From Phytoseiulus persimilis (Eukaryota; Arthropoda; Arachnida; Mesostigmata; Phytoseiidae): DNA of 64,000 nucleotides. This document shows positions 1-9,361 of this stretch, in pieces. Below the pieces are notes generated by a model, which saw only the letters and a program-made list of their open reading frames with translations, did not search any database and had not been told where the DNA came from. The stretch is from NCBI GenBank assembly GCA_037576195.1, contig CM075103.1, positions 23,560,001-23,624,000 on the forward strand, read 5' to 3'. A program made the position numbers and the translations under genes. Position 1 is the first letter of the stretch; the number at the start of each line of letters is the position of its first letter.

Positions 1-1925
1 GGAAAATTTGAAGAAAAGAGGATTCGCCTTCTACCTCGTGATGCGTCCCAGAGAGTAATTCGCAAGCCTTCAAATACTGTGATTGAACCGGAGAGAGGAT
101 CAGAACTCGTCGCTACTCCGATTCGTACGGGCAAGGCCTAACTGATTGACTCTTGATCCGATCCGTCGTATGTGCGTAGTCAATGGGCTAGTCGAATGAA
201 CCCTCCACCTCACGGGCCACAGCGGATCGTCTTGCCTCCTTTTCCCAGTTTCCAAGGTGAGGCTCTATCTTATACACCGTCGGTTGGTCTTTTACCTTCT
301 CCTCAGAGTTCCTCAAGTCCTCCACGTTCTCGAAACGAATCATTCGTGCTCGTTTGGTCGACTCCACGTCGGTCGACGTGCCGGCCTTGGCGCTGTGGCA
401 CGGCTCACGAACGCCGTCACCTCGTACAAGGATCGTTCTCGAAGCCTAATATCGATCTCCCGTCCCAGCTGTCATCGGATCAGCCTTCGATTACAAGACT
501 GCCGTCGCGGTCAAGACATGTTCCTCCGTCTCCTCACATTCAACCGTCGAAAGGAGTCCTAATGAGTGCGCTCGCCTCTTGGCTTAGTTGTCAGTCGCTC
601 GCCACTCAACCGGAATGGCGGTGTGCCGATCTTCAGGAAGATGTCTGGGTTTTGAGGTACGGGATCTTCTGCCCGAACAAGTCGGATTACTGCTTGCGAG
701 CCGCGGAATCCGGTACGATATGTTGCCACACAAAACCGGAATGTGATCCCGGGAAATTGTTATCCCCATCTCCCTCTGTGCTCTCGCACATTGTCCGCAG
801 AACTAGTCGAGGAAGGGTTGGGTCGCGTCCACGATTCCAGTCTCCTTTGCGTATTCGCGCGTGAGAACTCCGATACGGCGTGTTCTGTTCTCGACAAGCA
901 GTCACCCGTCGTTCGCAGGTCGCTGAACGGCTTCGCACGAACCAAGGGTCTACTCCGGTCGGCGGTCGGGGAACTTCATCTGTCACGTCCTCTTATTTCT
1001 CCAGAGCTGGTCTTCAGAGTGGAAGGGGAGTAGTCGGGATCGCAAGGGCGATTCTCGAGTGAAAGATAATCCAGAAGAACGAGTGGAGAAAGTTGATTCC
1101 CAAGGGAATGATGAAAGGATTCACCGGATACGACGCTGTCCACAGTGATCGACGTCAAGCTGAGCCGAATTGATGAGCCCAAATGCAAAACGTCGTAACT
1201 CTAAATTTCTCAGAGTCGAGTTTCCAGCGAAATAATATGGGTGTGGCGTACGGCCCATAGGGATCGCCAAAGGGTTTGCACATGCACAACAACACATCAC
1301 ACAGAGAAGATACTGTACATGTGAGAACCATTTATTAATTATGTCGAAAGCGAATCATCACATTGGTGTCAAGTCCACATCATACGTGCCGCCAAGGAGG
1401 CAGCGACACCGGTCATTCGGGCTTGTCAAGAAATAAAGTACGAGAGAACTTCAAGGGGCGCACTCGGAATCACGAGTCACAGGCTCTGACGTCAGCGCGG
1501 CTTCTCCCGCTGACGTCACCATCTCAAGTCCCTGGAGCCAGCTGATCGTTCTGGCTCCAGCGGCCATGTCAAGATTTGACCTCGAAGCAATCGGCTCACG
1601 CGCGGATCCTACGGAAAATCCCGGTTCAGTGAGCAAACTCGGCCCGAGTTTGAAACCCAGCCGGACTCCTAGCGATTCCCTCCAGAGCCCACGGTTCATT
1701 ATTTCAACAGCGTAAGCCGCTCCGGCGCCGCTAGTAGTGAATCCCAGTGCGCCCGTCGTTCCTCTCGGTGAAGGACAGCAGACGTGTTTTCTTTATCCTC
1801 CGGAGCGTGGGCCACAATGGGTATAGTCCTGTGCTACATTCAAAATGCGATCATTCCTGTCAAAGCCCGATTTCCCCTATACTTTTTGTGAGCCGAAAGT
1901 CGGGCACAGATTCGAGTCGACGTCT
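1..1925. repeat. Dispersed repeat, copy 1 (split by an insertion)
   Basis: This stretch matches 11464-12793 in the same orientation almost base for base, with small indels. It starts with GGAAAATTTGAAGAAAAGAG and ends near CGGGCACAGATTCGAGTCGACG. It may extend left of the window. The match is broken by an extra segment at about 1242-1816 that is absent from the other copy. No coding frame is open and conserved in both copies over a convincing length. The repeat is therefore of unknown class, most likely transposon derived. Confidence 0.75.
1242..1816. mobile_element. Candidate solo LTR nested in the dispersed repeat
   Basis: This 575-bp segment is missing from the matching repeat copy at 12.67 kb, which gives the empty site. 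It begins TGTGGC, ends GCCACA, and is flanked on both sides by ATGGG (1237-1241 and 1817-1821). The empty site reads TTGGG at the same place. TG...CA ends with a 5-bp duplication are typical of a solo LTR. An AATAAA lies at about 1434. A non-autonomous DNA element with a 6-bp inverted terminus is the alternative. No internal retrotransposon genes are present. Confidence 0.55.
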
Positions 1926-1944
1926 TTCATTGTTCGCCGGAACA

Positions 1945-3079
1945 CCTCTTTTCCTTTGAGCAGTGCTTCCTTCTCCTCGAGGATGCAGGCAAAGAGTCTG
2001 CTTGTCTTCTCACAGGCTTATTGGCTCTCAATGATGTTTTCGAGAAGCCGCGGGATGCTGTCGGTGTCTGCCAGGTTACCTCTGGCGGAGCTAAGCGCCG
2101 GGCACTCCAGAACCGTATGATGGAGGTCATCCAACCCTCCCGTTGTACATGGTGCACACTGCTTCGTTGGGCCTTCCTAATGCGGTGTAGGCACGACTGA
2201 ATACAGCCGTGACCCGTGAGGACTTGACTTGTACGGTACGATAGCTCTCCATGTTCCCTGTGCATCCATTTCTTGATGTGCGGTATGCAGAGATGCGTCC
2301 ATCGTTGATGTGTCCCATCCCGCCTGCCACTTAGAGATGGTGTCATCTTTTATGTCCTCCTGATCTTTATTATTCGTTTCGTTGGGGTCTTCGAGGCGTT
2401 TATTTCCCGTTCTAATCTCAGCTCGCTCCGCAGCCAGCACAGGCCATGGGATGGATCGAGCTAGGACCAGGAGCGCTTCCGTCGATACCGTTCTGTAGCA
2501 TCTGACTGTTCTTATAGCTGTGATTCTCTGCGTCTTCAAGAGTAGCGACCTGTTTCTCGCAGTTCCCAGCGCCGTGGCCGCCCATATTGGACTCCCGTAG
2601 AGAACGATGGACTCCGCGAAAGTCGCCTACATTCTTCTTTGCCCCTCCGTTGTCCCGTATGCTCTCGGCAAGATTCTGGCACTGTCGGTGCTTGCCTTTC
2701 TCGTTTCCATCGTGGCTGCGCGGACGTGGTGGTTCACGCTGAGGTCCTCCTGTAGGTGGATCCCAAGTAGGTGGACCACGCTGGTTTGGGAACCATTGAT
2801 CCTCAAGTAGCCCAGTATCTGGCTCATCTGTTCGGTAGGTGTCTTCCCGATGTGCCGAAAGTAATTGCACCGAAATCCCGTAGGGCCGAAAACCCTCTCT
2901 CTCGTTCCGATGGTTAAGCGAATTGAGCAAAGCTTCCATGCATACGTCTGAGAGACTGCCCTCGTGTCATTCTGAAGTTGTGGTATTCGAGCAAACGATC
3001 TGCAGTGAAGTCGAGCTTGCTGGTGCCCCGCGAAAATTCCAATGTTGAGAATTTCCTCGACGTAACCAGCTTCCCTCAC
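1945..3079 (-). pseudogene. Non-LTR retrotransposon RT, C-terminal part, R1-like, decayed
   Basis: Minus-strand frames carry the end of a LINE reverse transcriptase in several pieces. At about 2627-2760 the frame reads a LLGIHLQEDLSVNHHVRAA-like block, followed by ARILPRAYGTTEGQRR, as in the thumb/connection region of R1-type RTs. Further down, at about 2150-2300, come TSQVLTGHGCIQSCLHRI and a VHHV..EGWMTSI block, which resemble the C-terminal Cys/His region of that group with cysteines lost. At least two frame changes are needed. The YxDD catalytic segment is absent, so this is a 5'-truncated dead copy. The left end abuts the dispersed repeat. Clade is inferred from motif style only. Confidence 0.65.
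2848..2895 (+). repeat. Left arm of an imperfect inverted repeat
   Basis: Bases 2872-2894 are the exact reverse complement of about 3278-3300, and 2848-2862 the reverse complement of about 3370-3384. The left arm lies inside the R1-like RT fragment. The right arm has the same two blocks in mirrored order, but with about 60 extra bases of T-run and TTTTCGG-like sequence between them. Confidence 0.7.
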
Positions 3080-3277
3080 ATCACCAGTGTGTAACTGATC
3101 AGTAACCTACATAGCTCGGCTCGCTATCAAGTCGGGTATCATTTGGATATACAGTTCCCAAGTTTGTCATGATCAACTTTGTCTCTTCTCGCTCATCCAA
3201 GTGAAGTTTCTCAGTCTCAGACCCTGTGCTGTGCATAGAAGCTTAGCTGGATCCGCTTGACTATCAGAACGTGAAAA

Positions 3278-3384
3278 GGGGTTTTCGGCCCTACGGGATT
3301 TTTTTCGGCCCCGCGCGTTTTCGTAGCAGGGTTTTTTTTTCGGTTCCCCGGGTTTTCGCTGCAATCGGTTTCGGCACATCGGGT
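3278..3384 (-). repeat. Right arm of the inverted repeat, expanded with TTTTCGG-like sequence
   Basis: This is the mirrored copy of 2848-2895. Between its two matching blocks sit runs such as TTTTTTTCGGCC and GGGTTTTTTTTTTCGG, not present in the left arm. It looks like a local inverted duplication followed by slippage-type expansion. About 380 bp separates the arms. Confidence 0.65.
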
Positions 3385-4220
3385 ATGAACCGATCGGTAT
3401 ACGACGCGACTGGCATGCTGTCCAAGATGATGCAGGAATATTTGGCTTCAACTCGGTGCTTCAAGATTTCCCCAATCCCGGTCTCCTAGTAAAGCGAATA
3501 TTCCATTCTGGATAGCCGGCGACAGCGATTTCCCAAGCGTGACTTCCGCAACACTGGGGTTCCAGCTTTTCCGGATAACCCGACGATGATCGAAGCTCCG
3601 TACTGAAAGGAAGATTTTAGAGGCTTCAGCTGAGTTGGAAGAATGTGTTTTTCGTTCGGGATCGTGAAGAGGAAGAGTGTTCACGATCACCGATATCAGG
3701 TGGAGTGTGACCTGAGTGAATTGGAACGGACGCATTTTGTGTAGGGAGCTCTTCTTAGCGCGCGTCCTTAATCTATCCAATCTACTTCCGCATTTGATTG
3801 ATTCGACACAGGTAATTGACTTTTCTTCGGTTTACCATGTTTGCTTTCGCGACAGCTCACGCGAGCTCCAAGCAAGCTGAGCCAGGACGATGTCGCGGAG
3901 AAGTTCCGGAAGAGAAAGTCTCGATGTTTTCGATCAACCAGAGATGAGAAAAGTCAGAAGCGATGATGCCGCAGTGAGAGGTGCCGCGCGGTACGGGCCG
4001 CAACTCCCCTCCAGCTCCGCCACTGCGGTACACAAAGACCATGCTCGGTGCACCTAGGCTCTGCAACGGTTAATCTAACCACGGTTAATAACCGCGATGA
4101 CCGCGAGGGAAGTGCGGATACGACCGCAATTATTCACGGGCTATTCTCCGGCGTATGAGACGATTTTCTTCCAGGAACTCGAACTTAATCGAAGCCGCTC
4201 CTTTTCTGATAAGTGTATGA
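3385..4220. other. No recognisable gene or repeat
   Basis: Only short, unconserved frames are present. A minus-strand frame at 3448-3780 (110 residues) has no recognisable motif. I see no RNA gene, terminal repeat or family match here. Confidence 0.4.
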
Positions 4221-4228
4221 TTCCTTGG

Positions 4229-5064
4229 CAATGGCGTATCTAGCTCAAGCGGCGCTCGGGGCGAACCGGCGAAAATGCGCCCCCCCCCCTCTCCGAGCGC
4301 GCGGGAAACTTTGGTGAGCTATCGCAAGAGATCTTCCTGTTGAGAACAAGGTCATGTTCACTCAATGTTACCACGAGAGTGTAATGACCTGAATCGCGCA
4401 CGATGAGCCTTGACTGCGGCTCCAAAAGCGTTTTTTTTTTCGTTTCGTCGCTCAATGCTCGAAAATGCTGATGCACCCAGCCTCTCTTGAGCCATAATGA
4501 TCCCCGGCAAGGATCAACGTTTCACAGTCATTTATATCATCACAAAGTTTTTCCGATAGATCGAAGTTGAAGTTCGATTCTACGCTCCTCAGCTCCATGG
4601 GTCGCGATTATGTTCTCGATTCCGATTTTTCTGCCGCGGTGGAGGAGATCGACAGAGCTTCGAACTCCTTTGACTCTAGCTATGCGCCCTCAAGACGTAG
4701 ACATGCAAGCCCTCAGTCCTCTGGTGCATGTTGCAGTGCCTAAGTGGAGGCGATTTTTTATTGCAGTCCTGGACATTTATGGTAATTCACCTCTTCTGCG
4801 CCCCTCACGTGTGCGCCCCTGACTTCTCTGAGGCGAGATTCCGAATCTCTAATGCAGACACGGATATGGACGAACTTCAACTGTGTTCTGGCACCCCTCA
4901 GATCTCTTCGGCGTTTATTCGTTCGGAAGACAGATCAAGTTCATTTTGCGGTTAGGGCTACGGGTAAAAATCAAGTAGGGTTTCACGCCCCATAACTGAG
5001 CGCCCCATCAGCTTCGCGCCCGGGGCACGAGCCCCCTCTGCCTCCCCCCCTAGATACGCCACTG
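4229..5064. mobile_element. Non-autonomous hAT-type DNA transposon (836 bp)
   Basis: The left end reads CAATGGCGTATCTAG and the right end CTAGATACGCCACTG, an imperfect terminal inverted repeat of about 15 bp, with C-rich runs just inside both ends. It is flanked by an 8-bp direct repeat, TTCCTTGG at 4221-4228 and TTCCTCGG at 5065-5072 (7 of 8 identical). An 8-bp duplication and a CAGTGGCG-type terminus are hallmarks of the hAT superfamily. The interior has no transposase, so it would depend on an enzyme supplied in trans. Confidence 0.75.
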
Positions 5065-5072
5065 TTCCTCGG

Positions 5073-5840
5073 GGAAGCGTCTTATCGGATGGGCATACTC
5101 TGAGGGCTGAGATCTGGCATCTGGCGCTAGGAATAGCTCAGGAATGAATTGCACGTTGAACTAGGGACATCGTGTGTGGGGACTAGACCTATTTTTCGTT
5201 ATAACGCATTACGGATCATAATAGTATTTCCGTCATAACGGAAACGTTTGGGGAAAAAAACCTGGGAGACTCGCTACCTGTCTAGACTTTGCAGTACTTT
5301 TCGAGAACCAGGACTGCCGGGGGACAAGGAACCATGGCCATCTCGCGCGGCGGTGGGGTCTTCGGAATCCGAAGAGCGAATATCCGCTCCCGGTCGCCGG
5401 CAAACGGAGAATATCCGAGAATTCCCTGCGAGAAGCTTCGTGTGACGTGTGATCCTTTCCACGCTCCGAGCGAGACGCTCTGCTCGATGTCTCCAAGGTG
5501 GACGATTCGTGATCAGTTTACCTGTTCGTCAATTAGAGATGGATCCACTTGGAACTTACATAAATATCTTCATCCAATATCTCTGTGATAGACACAGCGG
5601 TGACTTCGATGTACATGTATCTGCTCGTTGGTCGCACTCATTGACTGTCATTCAATCGTGCATAGACCCTTCGGGAGCGCTCTGTGTGATATCCCGTACT
5701 TCCTGTACCTCGGCAAGTATATTTGTTGCATCATTGTGGCTCATAAGTTCGATCGGTGATTAGGTTTTCATAACACAGATGTCGAGGAGGTCGAGGTGTG
5801 AGTATCTCAATTTCCAACTCTCCGGAACTTCCTTTGTCCA
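5073..5840. other. No recognisable gene
   Basis: The stretch between the hAT-type element and the next RT fragment has only short frames without recognisable motifs. It contains no terminal repeats that I could match to another part of the window. Confidence 0.35.
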
Positions 5841-5844
5841 CCTT

Positions 5845-6199
5845 GTTTCTAGATGATGGGACGCGTGATGGTTTGGTAGAGTCGGTGTTGGCTGACATCC
5901 AGAGAGTCAGGAGGTCCGCCTAAGACTCGGGCTTGCCTCTCAACGACGCCAACTGCGAAGTGGCTATCGTTTCGGACGACGCTCAAACACGTTCCGAGTG
6001 CCTCCGGAGCATGCGGGACTCACCCCCCAACGCTCGGCTCCTGGAGGACTCACAGCTCGAGCTGCTCGGTGCTTCCGTGAGCACCCAGCCTTTCGCCGGA
6101 GCGCTTGATCAGAAGCCGGCACTCATGGACCCACCCGCTAAATTAGCGGGGACCTATCCAGAATCGGGAGAGTGTTTGAGTCTGGCATATAAGGCCTAA
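5845..6199 (+). pseudogene. Non-LTR RT fragment with FLDDG motif
   Basis: The frame reads FLDDGTRDGLVESVLADIQ at about 5848. FLDDG corresponds to the catalytic YxDD box of a LINE RT, and ESVLADIQ to the following helix. After an in-frame stop at about 5923 it continues with SGLPLNDANCEVAI and LLEDSQLELLGASVS, which match the usual LxxNxxKCE and LLGxPL blocks. Only about 120 residues of the palm remain. It is a dead fragment from a family common in chelicerate genomes (family knowledge, not a search). Confidence 0.6.
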
Positions 6200-6204
6200 C
6201 CGCG

Positions 6205-6567
6205 GTGTTCCCAGACGTCCTAGGGGTGACGAGAGGGGATATAATGGGCGAAACAGTCAGGGAGGTGTTGGAATGGGCCATGCAAGGTCAGGAACAATTC
6301 CCGTTTGTGATGAGCTTCTTTGAAGTCGTCATAAGAGAAAAGGTCAGACGCGAAGAAAAGCGAAGAGCAGTGGTTCATGGTGGCACTCTCCGGCTGGGAA
6401 GGGATGCTCTTGTGCCACTATGCCGGAACAACCCATCGGAAACGGGCGGGAGGGAAAGGGGCCAGTCTGGGGTTGACGTCGAAGATGGGTCGGCGGTCCG
6501 CCCGGGCCGGACTAGCGAAGGTGTCAAGTTTCGGCCGACTTGTGTCTGGTCTTTTTGTTGCATATGA
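6205..6567 (+). CDS. Unrecognised 120-residue reading frame
   Basis: An open frame follows directly after the RT fragment. Its first half is acidic/basic and helix-like (FFEVVIREKVRREEKRRAVV) and its second half is low-complexity Gly/Arg-rich. I recognise no family, and there is no second copy in the window to support coding. It may be part of the neighbouring LINE remnant or chance. Confidence 0.15.
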   Translation: MFPDVLGVTRGDIMGETVREVLEWAMQGQEQFPFVMSFFEVVIREKVRREEKRRAVVHGGTLRLGRDALVPLCRNNPSETGGRERGQSGVDVEDGSAVRPGRTSEGVKFRPTCVWSFCCI

Positions 6568-6729
6568 CGTGGTGGAAGCCGTGATCTGTGCCTCTGGTGA
6601 AGCGATGTCTCTTCTTGAACTCCGACACTTTCAAACAATCTAATGTTATTGCAGGAGAGGAGTGGAATGCTGGATCGATGGCTTCTCTTTCTCGCTTGCT
6701 GCTTTCGACATGTTCTTGGTATGATGTGA

Positions 6730-7205
6730 TCAGCGGAGATCAAATTTCATTCGCAGAGTCTCGGTCATGCTGTCTGTGTTTACGAGAGAGAAGGAGAGTC
6801 TGTTCTCGGTTGATCGGTGCAGTTGTAGGGTTAGCTTGACGTACGCTGCCCAGAGTTTGTCAAACGATTCTAGCTGTGATCGGGTGAGATTTTCCCAGAT
6901 AAGCTGGATTCCGTATGATGCGCTCGGCGATATCTTCAGCTCAAAGAAGGCGGTCTGCAGCGACAGCTCGTTCGGGTGCGGTATTGAGCCGAATGCTATC
7001 TTCGCCTTCTCAGCCTCTGTTTGACGTGTTTGGCGAAGTTCTCTCCGTCTACACGCAGCTCGATTCCGGGCTAGCACGAACTACTCACTTCCTCGATGCG
7101 GGCAGGATTTCTCCTAAATTCTTACAGTGTAAGAGAAGTCTGATTTTTTCATCTGAGTTTTTGCCCTCTCGACGAACCATCATGAATTTTGTGCGATCCT
7201 GCCTG
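6730..7205 (-). pseudogene. CR1-like non-LTR RT, C-terminal fragment
   Basis: The minus strand encodes LSLQTAFFELKISPSASYGIQLIWENL, followed by FDKLWAAYVKLTLQLHRSTENRL and SFSLVNTDSMTETLRMKFDL. This order is typical of the region downstream of the catalytic palm in CR1/L2-type LINEs of arthropods. An upstream piece (about 7078-7205) lies in a shifted frame. The catalytic domain is absent, so it is a 5'-truncated pseudogene. Confidence 0.6.
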
Positions 7206-7642
7206 ATGGATGGGCGATGTTGAGTTCCTCTTGTTTCCGCCTCAGATCAGGGAACGATCCTCATGAGAGGTGGCTCCTTAGAACTCCTAAAGTTGATCTA
7301 TCGATTCAAAGTATTTTTGTTACGAGTGCCATGATGATGCTTCGAGTCTCTCTGACGAGAGACAGCGAGGACGGCAGAAGTTTTCGCATGACGGCTAACG
7401 ACACCTGTTCGCGAAGTTCAGCAAAGTTGGACAGCGAAAATTTCGTCGGTGTCAATAAAAGGCTAGACGAGCTCAAATCTCTCTGTCCTCATCGGGGAAC
7501 TCGAGTTCAAGGGAATACATTCTCATTACTCTAACAGTGCTGCGATTCAAGCTTCACGCCAGAAAACGACTCGGAAACGGAACAACAACAGAAGATCATC
7601 TACAAGATTGGTCGCACCTCCCCAATCGTCGCCCAGGAATCA
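7206..7642. other. No recognisable gene
   Basis: Between the CR1-like fragment and the MULE-like remnant I see only short frames without family motifs and no matched repeats. Confidence 0.3.
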
Positions 7643-8356
7643 ATGGAGAGCGAAGGATCGCTAGCGAGAATTCATCAGAGGGCACGACATCGTTTTGGCG
7701 TTCCAGCAACTGATTTCAGATATCGTACTGAAATTTTCATAGCGGACGAGTACACTGTCTACGGGAGCATGCCTGAAAACTTTGAGCAGTTCTTGCTCTG
7801 CGTTACAGGTCACACGGAAAACCCCGATCGAATTCTCAGATTGATTGGTTTATTAACCATTCCTTGTCCATATACATTTCGTCATACGTCAGAAAACCCA
7901 TCCGCGGGGGCAGTAAACTCTGCTGGTTAGGATCCTTGGCATGCACAGCGTCGCGGCGTGTATCGCATTGAGTGAGGGAATTGATGTTGACGACACGTTG
8001 AGTTTCGCGCCGAATCTGTTTCCTCAAGTGTTCGTCGTCCTCGAGGGGCGCCGTGGTGATGTAACTCCGATCCGCGATGCCCTCCTCTCAAAAAAACAAA
8101 TAACGGTACAAAAAAAGGTGAGAATCCGAGCTTGACGATGTGCTGTGATGACGATATGCTCCGCCAGATGATCGACTTATTGAAGCTCTGCTGGCCCGAG
8201 ATCAATCCGACAATCCTTATGGATTTTGAGAATAGCCTGATGGATGCTTTTGGTGCTCATTTCCCGGCAGCTGGGTTCCATGGCTATTTCTTCCACTTTG
8301 TTCAGAAAATGAGAGAGAAAGTTGCTTCCTCCCATGAAGAGACGGTATCGAAATGA
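7643..8356 (+). pseudogene. MULE-type transposase fragment
   Basis: Three plus-strand frames in order resemble the core of a Mutator-like transposase. The first is IADEYTVYGSMPENFEQFLL (about 7740). Then comes a block reading LFPQVFVVLEGRRGDVTPIRDALLSKKQ (about 8020-8095). Last is LCWPEINPTILMDFENSLMDAF...FPAAGFHGYFFHFVQ (about 8170-8300), where MDFE carries an expected catalytic acidic residue and HGYFFHF matches the CxxH-like region. Frame changes and a stop separate the pieces. The remaining catalytic part is not visible. It is an inactive remnant with no terminal inverted repeats found. Confidence 0.6.
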
Positions 8357-8654
8357 GCCGGAATCAGCTCTGGAAAAGGAAATAATCCCAGGACTCGCAT
8401 TCATCCCGCTGGAACGGCCAGGAAGCGCGCCGGCGCAACTCCGTGGAATTTGCCTGGCGAATAGCAAGTGCTTCCAGACTACTTTGACGCAAATACATGG
8501 CACGCCTCCAGGTTCGACATGATAGAACCCTCAGTACGCGAGCACCAACCTTCCCTGTTTCATGTGGACTGTTTGCAAACGAAGTTTTCAAGAACACTCC
8601 CTGACGGACAAACATGTAGATGCTACCCACGAGAGCCCACAACGTTAGTTTAAT

Positions 8655-9320
8655 GTCGCCCACCCGGCTCTGCTGGATTTCATCGATGGTATGCGGTGTG
8701 CGCAAAACTCTGAGGACGCTGAAATCGAACGGCGCACCGCTGGACACGCGGTTCCGGAATGCGGAGCGCTGGTACCGCTCATTACGAAGCTCCTTAACGC
8801 CTGTCTTGGAAATGGGGATATCCCAGTCGAATTGAGAAACTGTGAACTTGTTATCACTCTCAAACGCAAGGCAAACCAACTGGAACCCGCCTCATGCAGA
8901 GGGATCGCGAAGCGCAACGTCCTCAGTAGACTTCTATCATAGCTGATCAGCGAGAGACTGGTCGACTTTCTTGAATTCAAGAACAACATTGTCGAGGAAC
9001 AATTCGTATTCAGGCGCGTTAGATCAACTATAACAGCTTGCAGCAAACTGCTCGAGAGGATCAGAGTGGCCTTCAATAAGGGCACAAGCACCGTATTACG
9101 CAATATTCGTTGACCACAAGGCAGCTTTTGACCTTGCATCAAGAACGATCATTCTCGAAAAGATTACATGGGCTGGTGTTCCGACCAGAATGCTCCGACC
9201 TATTCTGGCAGTGCTTCGAGGAGGGATGCTCCAAAATGCTCTGGGGGGTAGAAGGCAGTACTGACGTACCAGACACGGGGAGCATTCTGATTCTAGGCTG
9301 ATGGGTGACGGCTCAAAAGC
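8655..9320 (+). pseudogene. Non-LTR RT fragment, N-terminal palm region
   Basis: Plus-strand frames encode LLNACLGNGDIPVELRNCELVITLKRK, then CRGIAKRNVLSRLLS, a stop, ISERLVDFLEFKNNIVEEQFVFRR.RSTITACSKLLERIR and VDHKAAFDLASRTIIL in a shifted frame. These are RT domains 1 to 3 of a LINE (the IP.xW, YRPI-like, EQFGFR and DxxKAFD blocks). Several stops and frame changes are present and the catalytic YADD is missing. A dead fragment lying just downstream of the receptor gene, in convergent orientation. Confidence 0.6.
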
Positions 9321-9361
9321 ATCGTTGTTACGGTTCCTGGATGGTGAAGGAGCCTTCCGCG

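Noticed and set aside
172-864. 230-residue plus-strand frame in the dispersed repeat
   Set aside because: The matching copy at 11.6-12.3 kb does not keep the frame and the protein has no motif, so it is probably chance.
1242-1816. Assignment of the 575-bp insertion to the BEL/Pao element in this window
   Set aside because: Its ends (TGTGGC) and sequence do not match the 458-bp Pao LTR (TGTCACGAAAGG) or any copia LTR here.
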